Part shown: positions 23,091 through 33,100 of the stretch, piece after piece
How the letters are laid out: each line of letters begins with the position of its first letter
Numbering within the stretch: the stretch's first letter is position 1
Assembly (NCBI GenBank): GCA_964019695.1
Contig: OZ026525.1
Coordinates: 62,714,253 to 62,778,252, forward strand
Reading direction: 5' to 3'
Source: Loripinus fragilis
Taxonomy: Eukaryota; Mollusca; Bivalvia; Lucinida; Lucinidae
Length of the DNA: 64,000 nt
Program-made: the position numbers and the translations under genes
Notes under the pieces: model-generated
Seen by the model: the letters and a program-made list of their open reading frames with translations, nothing else
Database searches by the model: none
What the model was told of the DNA's origin: nothing

Positions 23091-23109
23091 AATTCTCGCG
23101 TTGCGGCCC

Positions 23110-23560
23110 ATATATCAATAGCAAGTATTATCAAACTATCTAAAAGGATGTGAAAGTAATGAAAATCACAAGGTTTTGCCTTTAAAAGTGTTCATTAAAA
23201 ATATTTGAAAGTTATTGAGTGTGGACGGGTTTTGCCTTTAAGATTCATCATTAAAGGGAGATAATAAATACATGAAGCAAGAGAGAGATTCCATTCTTGC
23301 ACAAGACAATATATCTTCAACTGAAATATACTCCTACCAAACATTATAAAATATCTCAAGGGGTATGAAAGTTATAACGGGCATAAGAATTTACCTTAAA
23401 ATTCATTCAAAGGAAATAACTATAAAAGAAAGAAAGGGAGAGCAACCATTCTTGCATATGACAGACCATCTGGACATGATATATAATCCTATCAAACCCA
23501 AGGAGTATGAAAGTTATGAAGCGTACAAGGTTCATTCAAGGGGGATACCTCAAACAGGAA
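23110..23560 (+). repeat. three imperfect ~150-bp direct repeats
   Basis: GGATGTGAAAGTAATGAAAA, GGGTATGAAAGTTATAACGG and GAGTATGAAAGTTATGAAGC recur with roughly 150-210 bp spacing, each followed by TTCATTMAAGGG-like sequence. A 138-codon frame here (from 23365) spans the repeats and is not considered a gene. Confidence 0.55.
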
Positions 23561-23585
23561 GCCAGTGTGTAAAAAAGCAAGTGGG

Positions 23586-24034
23586 TATGATCAGGAAATA
23601 CCACAATCACGCACTGCAGACCATCCCACGGCACCATGGGACGAGCCACAGAACAATAACAATCACAAGACATCAGGAAGACAATCAAAGTAAAGCAACC
23701 AGCTCTCTCTTCCCCATCAAGATGATTGCAAAACTAGAAATGACACAAAGCAATGCACAACAAAACATGGAACAAACATAGCACCCCACAATGTGAGCAA
23801 TAATTAACAACGAATCAACAACAACAGAACCACCGCTTTAGAATGGACAGCAGCCTAATCCACTGGGGGGGGGGGGGGGGGTCTTAAATGCATTTTACTG
23901 GTACCAAACCTTTGCCCTAGATTCTGTTGTTGTTAAAGCACAAAATTTATTAAGCTTGCATGAAGGCTTCCTAACTATTGCTATGCATCATCACAGAGAA
24001 ACAATCTAATCAAATTAACACACTATGATGAAAC
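23586..24034 (+). repeat. dispersed repeat B, copy 2
   Basis: About 450 bp, inverted relative to 7871-8314. A G run follows CCACT at about 23866. It provides the intact target sequence for the SINE in copy 3. Confidence 0.87.
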
Positions 24035-24130
24035 AAAAAAAAGGGTTCACTACTCACAGATAGTAAAAGCTGATTTTAGTATTTGCTGGGCACCTCGGTC
24101 ATTTTGTTGATTTTGTCATTCTTGATTGAA

Positions 24131-24320
24131 GCGCCGCCTATAATTTGCAGCAGACGACAATTTCAAATTTTGCCGCTTTTTCAAAAATAATAAATAAGGC
24201 ATGATATTTCATGAGAATCGTCTGCTGGCAGACGATTCTCATGAAATATCATACCTAATTTTGTTGAAAACTAGGAAAGATGTCACAAAATTTGTGGTCT
24301 GCTGCAGTCGTGATTGGCCT
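24131..24320 (-). mobile_element. foldback element M, copy 2
   Basis: Inverted homologue of 19221-19410; inner palindrome ATGAGAATCGTCTGCTGGCA / AGACGATTCTCAT; GCGCC at the left end. Confidence 0.8.
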
Positions 24321-24463
24321 TTTAAGGATTAAAGTTACAGAATAGTGTTTACACTTCACATTGTGGGAATTCTTCCTGGGTTTTCCACTGCTTGCCATAG
24401 TACCAGGTTTGATTTGCTTGGCCCAAAAAAAGATTAAAAAAAAATGATAGCTGCTGTATAATA

Positions 24464-24695
24464 TGGCCTCATCGTGACAAAACCAGTCTTGGGGGTTTCC
24501 GACAAAGCAAGACTCATACCAGTCTCCTCAGCTAAAGAGACTAGCTGGAAAATTGGAATTTCACCTGCACCAAGTTTAGATGATACTTTCCAAAAAGCGA
24601 ATAACATAGGTCCTGATCAGTCTGTACAGATGCGCAGGCTGGTCATCTGCACAACTGGTCTGTGCCTTTGTTGTTAGCAAACCTCGGAGACAGGT
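24464..24695. mobile_element. MITE Q, copy 2
   Basis: Homologous to 22874-23090 over TTTCCGACAAAGC, CCAGTCTCCTCAGCT and CCAAAAAGCGAATAAC. Confidence 0.72.
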
Positions 24696-24876
24696 TTAAT
24701 GCATTTAAGCCCATATGTAACATCTACTCAAAGCTTAAAACATAGTCATGAACAATTCACACTTTTTGGTTGGCACGAAAAGAGAAGAAACATACTATAT
24801 TATGCATATTTTTTAAAATTTAATATCTTTTTATGATAAATATATTAATTTGATTTATTTGTGCCAGCAGACTAAA

Positions 24877-25115
24877 TGAGCGGTGACATGTGTTTTCCAA
24901 CAATGTGACATTTTGGCGTGAATCGACTCAGACGAACCTGTGTAGCCTCCTTTTAAGCTTAGAAACTCCAAATGATGTTGTGTCAGTAGCTTAACACTCA
25001 TAGATTATTCAAGCGACTAGCAAATGATCTGATCAGACTGTGCGTATGCACATGTTGATCTGAGCCTTTGCTGGTCGCACATACCACATTGTAGGAAATC
25101 TCTTGTCGCAGCTCA
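24877..25115. mobile_element. MITE P, copy 2
   Basis: 239 bp; starts TGAGCGGTGACATGTG and ends CAGCTCA. Homologous to 21557-21796 throughout. Confidence 0.84.
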
Positions 25116-25202
25116 ACTACTAAACATTTAGCTTCTCTAGAAATCAGCATGTACTTGTTGGATGTATGACTCCACACATCAGCTGACCCATTTATATATT
25201 TA

Positions 25203-26710
25203 ACAAGAGAGTCAAGTGGCCCTGAATCGTTCACCTGAGTTTTATTTTAAACTTATAGGTAACTATATGAAACTGACCATGCCCCCATGACAGCATGTTT
25301 TTTGACAGATCATACTAATTTTGTTTCAGCAATTTCTTTCCAAGGTCACCAAGTGGCCGTTTTGGCAAAATTATTTTGAATTCCGATCAGCTGTTTGAGA
25401 GTAGAATTTTTTTTAAAGTTTCCATAGAAGTAATCTTCTATGCCAATTGGCAGCAATGATTTTTGGGACCAATTTTTGAAGAGGGTCTCCTTGTATGCAA
25501 TCCTGCCATATTGTTTTCCATTCTGAACATTGGTTCTCCAAGAGAAGAGGTTTGAAATTTATTGAAGAGGTTATATAAGGGAAACCATCCACACCCTTTG
25601 GTTGCCATGTATTTAAATTAGTCATTCTCATTTTAGTTATTTTTGATGGTCACCAAAAGCCTATTTCTGCAAAATTATATTCAATTCTGACCACTGGTTT
25701 TAGAGAAGATAATTTAAGTTTGGTATAAACCTATATAAGGGAAGTTAGCAATGCCCCCTGGCAGCTATTGTTTTTCGACCAATCAAATTTGTTTTAGGTA
25801 TTTTTGTAGAAGAACACCCAATTACCACTCCTGCCAAACTATTTTTGATTCTGATCGGTTGTTTCAGAGGAGTATAATTTCAAAGTTTCCATAGTAGCAA
25901 TAAGCTACGCCCTTAATGGCCATGTTTTTATTGAGCAAATTCATTACATCTATACTTGTAGAATATTTTTTCCAGGTTCTTATATAAGTGCATAATGAAA
26001 ACTGGCCATGTCCATTGGCAGCCATGATTTTCCAGGGATCAATTCATTTTAGCTATTTATGTAGGGTCATCTCATGATTGTTTCTGCCAAATTATTTTAA
26101 CTCTGATCGCTGGTTTCAGAAGATTTTTTAAAGTTTCCATTACCGTAATAAGCCACGACCCCTAGCAGCCATGTTTTTGATAGATCAAATTTGTTTTAGC
26201 TATACAGAGAGTCACCCAGTGGACATTCCTGCTTTGTTTGTTTGTTTTGTTGCTTTATGTCCCAAGTCAACAGCTATGGTCATTGCGGGACGGTCAGTTC
26301 ACCTAACCACACTTTTTCCTGGGCAGGCTTGAACAAGCAGTTAACCAGTAATTCGTGCGCATACTTTCGCTTGTAACTGACAACAGCCCTTCTTGAATGA
26401 ATCAGCGGAAGGGGGGAGAATGACCGTAGAAATCATTTCATGATCAATCTCCACGAAAGTATGGGACCGGACGGGGATCGAACTTGCGACCCCTGAATCT
26501 GCAGTCAGATACGCATCTGTAGCCAGACACCTTACCGACTGCGCTATGCGGACATTCCTGCGAAGTTTGGTTACAATTGGCTGAGTTGCATAGGAGGAAT
26601 TGTCATTTAAAGCAAATTGTTGATGACAGATGACAGACAATTCGCAACAAAGACGGACCCAGGATATTGACAGATCTCAATAGCTCACTTTGAGCACCAT
26701 CTGTTTCCTT
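25203..26710 (+). repeat. diverged ~150-190 bp tandem units (bivalve-type array)
   Basis: About six units sharing GGTCACCAAGTGGCC, TTCTGCCAAATTATTTT, TTTCAGAGRAG and AAAGTTTCCATAGTAG. The tail is GAAGTTTGGTTACAATTGGC...AGACGGACCCAGG...AGCTCACTTTGAGC. Interrupted by SINE-B at 26233-26549. Confidence 0.7.
26233..26549 (-). mobile_element. SINE-B (second tRNA-derived family), copy 1
   Basis: About 317 bp on the minus strand. In sense the head reads TAGCGCAGTCGG, a canonical box A, followed by AGTTCGATCCC, a canonical box B. The 12-bp target duplication GGACATTCCTGC is at 26221-26232 and 26550-26561. The body and tail differ from SINE-A. Inserted within the tandem array. Confidence 0.92.
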
Positions 26711-26849
26711 ACGTAAAACAAAACCTGAAATTCATATGGCTATCACCTTATGACACTGTATACTATCATACTTGAAATCAACACCTTGTGTTTCCATATC
26801 ACTAGTTATTGGCCTATATATTTATATTATTAAGGGGTTTAATCCTTTA

Positions 26850-27072
26850 CCTCATAGAGATGCCTTATAAGCCTTTTGCAAACACAGCAGACCCAGATCA
26901 GGCAGCTCTTGTAAGAGCTGCCTGATCAGGGTCTACCCTGTTTGCTTATGGAAATATGATATTTCTGATCCTACAATAGCTGACATGCAAGTATTTTTTT
27001 TTGTTCTAATTACCAACATGAACTTGTATTTATATAATTATTCATAGTGGGTGGAGCCTAGCATGAATATCT
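26850..27072 (+). repeat. hairpin element E, long form, copy 2
   Basis: Homologue of 17024-17262. Stem-loop at 26885-26940: CAGACCCAGATCAGGCAGC pairs with GCTGCCTGATCAGGGTCT. Confidence 0.8.
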
Positions 27073-27283
27073 GGAAGCCTGAATTGATAAACATATTACT
27101 TTCATATAAGATGTTAGATGCCTCATTTCTAAACCCTTTTTATTCTAATGAGTTCTTCCTTCTAGTTTGATACAATAAAATTGGGATAGTTCATTGTATA
27201 TATTGTATATATCTAAGGGTGTCAGGTTATAGTTTTCAAAAAATATTGTGATCTTTTGTCCGAAGATCTTTTTTTACCTTTAC

Positions 27284-27348
27284 AAACAGTGTAGACCCAG
27301 ATGATATGCAGCATTATGCTGCATTTCCTCTGGGTCTTCACTGTTTGC
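27284..27348. repeat. hairpin E, variant core
   Basis: AACAGTGTAGACCCAGATGA ... TCTGGGTCTTCACTGTT with core ATGCAGCATTATGCTGCAT, a different stem centre from other copies but still paired. Confidence 0.75.
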
Positions 27349-27400
27349 AAAAGTTCTTGTTTAGGAGTTTCCTGAAAACAAAGAGTTAACTAGACTTCAG

Positions 27401-29035
27401 TCGTTGGTACACCATCGCAAATACCCGCTTTTGAGCTAACCAAAGCATTTGAAGTTGCTACGTCCAACCGTTTAGAGGGAGATGCATTTAAAAGAAAGTA
27501 CATTATTTCACTTTTGACCTTGACCTTAGGTCAAGGAAAAACAAGAAACCTTGCTTAGTATCCTCTACAACATATGACCTATGCACCTGCAAAGTTTAAA
27601 GCTGCTATGTCCAACAGTTTAGGAGGAAATGCATTTACGAGAAATATTTGATTTGACCTTGACCTTGGGGTCAAGGTCACATAAAGCATTGCCCTCTACA
27701 TCATGTGACCTATGTAACTACAAACTGAAGTTGGTGCGACCAATGGTTAATGAGATGCATTACCAAGAAAATACATTATTTGACCTTGACTCCAAGGTCA
27801 AGGGGGTCAAGGTCACACAAAATGTTGACCAGTACCCTCGACTTCATGTGACCTATGCACAAGCAAAGTTTGATTTTGCTACATCCCATGGTTAAGGAGA
27901 AGATGCATTGGTGTACACCATTTCTTGACCTTGGGGTCAAGGTCACACAAAATGTTGCCCAGTACCCTCGACATCATGTGACCTATGAACCAGCAAAGTT
28001 TGATATTGCTACATCCCACGGTTGAGGAGAAGATGCATTTACAAAAAAACACATTAAATGACCTTGACCTTCCCACGAAATTTTGCCCAGTGCCCTCTAC
28101 ATCATGTGACCTATGCACCTACAGAGTTTGAAGTTACTACGTCAAAAGCTTTAGGAGGAGATGCATTTACAAGAAAATTCAATGTTTGACCTTTGACCTT
28201 GACCTTGGAGTCAAAGTCACACGAAATATTGCCCAGTACCCTCTACATCATGTGACCTATCCAGCTACAAAGTTTGAAGTTGCTATGTCTAACCCTTTAG
28301 GAGGAGATACATTTACAAGAAAATACATTATTTGATCTTTGACCTTGACCTTGGGGTCAAGGTCACACAAAATGTTGCCCAGTACCCTCTACATCATGTG
28401 ACCTATTCAGCTACAAAGTTTGAATTTGCTACGTCTAACCGTTTAGGAGGAGATACATTTACAAGAAAATTTAATGTTTGACCTTTGACCTTGGAATCAA
28501 AGTCACACAAAATATTGCCCAGTACCCTCTACATCATGTGACCTATTCAGCTACAAAGTTTGAATTTGCTACGTCTAACCGTTTAGGAGGAGATACATTT
28601 ACAAGAGAATTCAATCTTTGACCTTTGACCTTGACCTTGGAGTCAAAGTCACACGAAATATTGCCCAGTACCCTCTACATCATGTGACCTATCCAGCTAC
28701 AAAGTTTGAAGTTGCTACTTCTAACCGTTTAGGAGGAGATGCATTTACAAGAAAATTCAATATTTGACCTTTGACCTTGGGGTCAAGCTCACACGAAATG
28801 TTGCCCAGTACCCTCTACATCCTGTGACCTATTCAGCTACAAAGTTTGAATTTGCTACGTCTAACCGTTTAGGAGGAGATACATTTACAAGAAAATACAT
28901 TCTTTGACCTTGACCTTGGGGTCAAGGTCACACAAAATGTTGCCCAGTACCCTCTACATCATGTGACCTATTCACCTACAAAGTTTGAAGTTGCTACCCC
29001 TAACGGTTCAGGAGGAGATACATTTACAAGAAATG
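27401..29035 (+). repeat. tandem array 1, ~11-12 units of 128-150 bp
   Basis: Units carry TTTGACCTTGACCTTGGGGT, CAAGGTCACACAAAATGTTG, CCCAGTACCCTCTACATC, ATGTGACCTATTCAGCTACA and AGTTTGAAGTTGCTACGTC. The GTGACCTAT phrase occurs near 27577, 27705, 27847, 27977, 28108, 28251, 28401, 28541, 28684, 28826 and 28965. The right end passes into GACGGACGGAC...ACGGACGGACGACG and AATATACCC. All long frames inside (three of 79-88 codons) are by-products. Confidence 0.93.
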
Positions 29036-29264
29036 TGACGGACGGACCTTTCGCACGGACGGATGGACAGACGGACGGACGACGAACCGACTTTGACACG
29101 AAATTAATATACCCTTTTTTTCTAAAGAAAAAAGTGGGTATAATAAACCCATATGTGCAAAATAAGACTATACATAATTCAATTCAAAAGATTTCATTCT
29201 CTTTGGACAGTCCATTATCTATTTAAGGGGTTGCAGTCACTTTTTCCATCAATTTTTATTTTGC

Positions 29265-29645
29265 TTAAAGCTGCATACTCTGTAATTATGAACAATTTTC
29301 GAAAATTTTTATTTTCTTTTTAAATCATTTGTAAAAGTACAATTAAGCTATGTTTTCACAATAAAAATGTTAAGTACAGCTAAAATCTGCATGGAAAAGT
29401 GATTTATCTTATCAAATAGGTGTTTATTTCTCTTGTTGGTAATTATTTGCATCCCTCCAATAATTCTAGACCGTTGAATTTTAACATAAATGCAGTTGTT
29501 TTGATAGTGATAACTTGTTAAGATTAACGAAAATGGTAAAATGTTTACCTGAATTTGAGTATTTTTACTGTGTTCTTGAAAAATAAAAACATTATTTTTA
29601 AAATTAGAAGATCAAAAGTTACAGACTAATAGTATGCAGCTTTAA
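29265..29645. mobile_element. TTAA-flanked MITE R, copy 1
   Basis: 381 bp. Ends TTAAAGCTGCATACTCTGTA and AGTATGCAGCTTTAA, forming inverted repeats that include TTAA (29265-29268, 29642-29645). An inverted homologue is at 61842-62215. TTAA ends are typical of piggyBac-type elements; that link is inference. It ends just beyond the candidate poly(A) signal of MMAB. Confidence 0.8.
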
Positions 29646-29842
29646 ATAATTTTTATTAAGGCAAACAGTACAGGTCCTGATGAAATTCTGCAATTCGTCA
29701 CATCAAATCACCATCTAAATTGTTAGCAAGTATCCAACCTATGGACCTCTCTGCTTAAATAAATTAAAATTCTTTCCCATTGGAAGTATCTGGTATCTAG
29801 AGCTATGTGAAATAAAAAGAACACCACTGTTCATTCAACCTA

Positions 29843-30012
29843 GACTGGCTCAAGTCCTTAAAACAATTGTTCATCAATGTGTCATATCATATCCTTGTAG
29901 CCAGTCTAACTCTGATGGCTCTGTTTTAAGACAGAGCCATCAGAGTTAGACTGGCTACAAGTATATGATATGACACATTGATGAACAATTGTTTTAAGGA
30001 CTGGAGCCAATC
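29843..30012. repeat. 170-bp near-perfect palindrome, 82-bp arms
   Basis: Left arm 29843-29924 and right arm 29931-30012 pair with only about three mismatches around a 6-nt loop. The palindrome ends 20 bp downstream of the MMAB stop codon (minus strand). A candidate AATAAA on the minus strand is at 29652-29657, so the hairpin would lie in the MMAB 3' UTR. Outermost pair is GACTGGCTC / GAGCCAATC. Confidence 0.92.
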
Positions 30013-30032
30013 TACTTTCAACTTAATCACAG

Positions 30033-30129
30033 TTAAGTTTTCTGTTTTGTTTTTCTTCTGTATATAATTTCTTCTTGACCTTCACATTTAGCAGCAAATC
30101 TTGCTGCAGTAAATAAAAAGTCACTCAGT
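30033..30129 (-). CDS. MMAB: MMAB terminal exon, residues 168-199 and stop
   Basis: Acceptor ATGTTTTCAG. 97 nt. Encodes [18 protein letters not shown] and [13 protein letters not shown], then TAA at 30035-30033. Confidence 0.94.
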
Positions 30130-33100
30130 CTGAAAACATAAACAAAATACAGTTATAGCATGGTCTTAATCATTAAAATGAATAAAGTTGGGTAGCAGAT
30201 AATGGTAAAATAATTTACAATAGCTTGAAATGTACAAAATATGAAATCTGTATCATCTGACATGACACCAAATGATAATATAGTTTTACCTTATATTTAG
30301 CATGCTAGCAACATATATATGAGGCTCTGGAAGGGTTTTAGGGATATAGGGATATTTGCCAAATAATTAAAGGGATATGGGATAATTTTGTGTAAAATCA
30401 AAGTATTTTTAGGGATATTGTGATACAAAGCTTTCTGAATTTGGGTGAATTTTGGTGATAATTGCCAATTTCTTTTCAAGGATATGGATACTTTCAAAAT
30501 ATTAAAGGGATATGGGATACCAGGGAACCCCCACCCCCCCCCCCCCCCCTCCTTCCATGGCCTCATATAAGAGATCCAGTCTTATAGGAAGAAACTATGT
30601 CAAAATTTATTGATTGTTGTTGTTTGTTTTGGGTGGTTCAATATCATTTTCAACATCTTTTAGTAGTATCTCAGTGATCATTTATCCTATCATGCTGTTC
30701 CTGGGCAGGTCACCATATGTCCAGATTTCTTACCCATCAGTTTAAAAATGTATTTTGGGTGCTCAAAAGAACCGTCTCACCAAGATATAGGAAAAAAAAT
30801 CAAATATGCACTCTTATCTGCAGGCCTGGACTACCGTCCCTCAGCTTATTGTTAACATACTTTTTCCAGTATAAACTGACACCTGATTATCAAAGGATCA
30901 AAGGCCCGGACCATGGCACTAATTCAGGATCCCACTAGCAATCCATACGTCATATTATGAATCTGATTCTCTACCAAATCCCATACAGTTTTATAGAAAA
31001 CACTATGTCATTCATGGGCAGATCCATAGGTGGGGACAGATGGTCTGGACCCCCCTCTCCCTGGAACATCACAAGTACAATAGATTTCCATAGGATTAAG
31101 CATTAGGACCCCCATGGAACTTGGATACTCTTTGAAAATTGTAGTTTCACTTGTAATAAACAATTAGATCCCCTTATGAAAATAAGTAAAAAAAAAAACT
31201 AAAAAAAAAAATTCCAGAACTCTTTGTCAGTTCGGCTTGAACCCCCACCCCCTACACCTCCTGACAAAAAAATCTGGATCCACCCATGCCATTTCTTATA
31301 AAATTATATTTGTTGGGATTAATATTTGGAACTATTAAAGCAATGCCCTTTTATTTACCTATTCAAATATTTTAGGGGCTCTTCATCCATTTCACAGACC
31401 CGCACCAGAGAGGTCACCCTACAATATATAATAATCAGAAATAACATCACCACACTAAGTAGGATATAGGTCCAAACAAGCAACATTTTTTCATAAAATT
31501 GCCATTATTTTCTTACCCATCAGTTTAAACATATAAAAAAATTGGAGTAAAATTGTGATTATTTTCTTACCCATCAGTTTAAACATGTGTTTTGGGTGCT
31601 CAAAAGAACCCTCTCAGTGAGACGGTTCTTTTGAGTACCCACAAAATATATTTTGGTTGAGAAATAAGAAAAATAATTTTCAATTACACACTCTTATCTG
31701 GAGACTTATAAGTAGCTTTATGAAGGTCATAAAAGTAAATTTTAACATAATATATTCAACATAAATGATGCACATACTCTTTTCTTCAAAAAATTCTTTC
31801 AGGAACACTTTCAAAAAGTCAAACGATTTGAATTCTGATCAGGACCAACATTTTGTCGATCCTGATCTGAGTCCAAGCTGTTTGTAAAGGTAGCAGTAGT
31901 AGTGCATATGGAGAACCAAGTTATTAAGTCTTGATTTGATTTATGATGTCTGATTCAGCACTTTTGGTTCGATTCAATGTCCTCTTTATAAACCACCTTC
32001 AATTTTATCCCCTTCCATAGTTCTTGATAAAACACATAATTTGATTGGCTGATATCCAATCTCCAATCTGCAAGCCAATCAATATTCTCGAGTCATTTTA
32101 CCAATTCAGTGTTGTATATAACATGTAGGCAGATTGAGTTATATTGCATGAATCCCGACATTTCAAGTCAAAAGTTTGAAAGCACTTTGGTTTGATGGGC
32201 GACCTTCATGTGTATCTCAATTCCAAGTCGAAAATTACATTTTTATTTTATTTGGGCGGTATTGTGAATAAAACATTAAAAAAGACAGGGTGTCTGAATC
32301 TTATAAAAAATAATGGAATCGAGAGGTCTGTAATATGTTACATATCGAATCAAGGCTTGAGTGTATCTTTGCAGCTCTACTCAGCAGATGACAAAATTCA
32401 CCTTAAGCAGGGAAAGAGTTAACATGTGGATTTTCTATAGTTTCAGCCCTTAATGCCGATCGCAACAAACGTCGTCTGCTTGTCTCGTCTGCTGAAATGT
32501 TTAAAATGCCTCTATGACAAACAGTGTGGACCCAGATCAGACTGCTCCTATTGGAAGTCTGTTCTGGGTCCACGCTGTTTGCTCATATACTTAATTTGTC
32601 AGTAATGCTAGTCAATTATTTGCAGCAGACGACTTCAGCAGACGATATTTTCAGATGTATTATTTTCTTGAAGCTTTTAGTTTTAGTAAATACTCTTACC
32701 TCCGTTCTGCCCTGCGACATATGGTTCTTGCCTGATGTAGAGAAGCAGCCGCCTTACCACCAGACTGAAAAAAAAACATTTAGACATGCCACTATAGTAC
32801 ATTAAAACCTGTGTAAAACGGTTACTCTCAAAAAGACCACAATATGATTTTCAAGATGAATTATCGCTTAATGAAGGTCGAAATTATTGCAGAATGCTCC
32901 CCTTGGAGCATTCTGCAATACTTTCGACCTTCATTAAGCTACCATTTGTCATTAAGATCTTTGTTTTGTCTATTTTTGAGAGGCCGTTTTACACAGGTTT
33001 TACTGTATAGTGTAGATCAAGTAATTTAGGCTTGAACACCATTTTGCTTATATTCCTGAATTAGGTCACATGTCATTTCTAACACACTCGGATAAGTTTT

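Noticed and set aside
23365..23781. 138-codon plus-strand frame
   Set aside because: Crosses direct repeats and repeat B; no homologous frame in the other B copies.
27401..29035. CRISPR array
   Set aside because: Units of 128-150 bp repeat as a whole without unique spacers, and the DNA is eukaryotic.
27629..29226. frames of 79-88 codons with repeating peptide
   Set aside because: By-products of tandem array 1.
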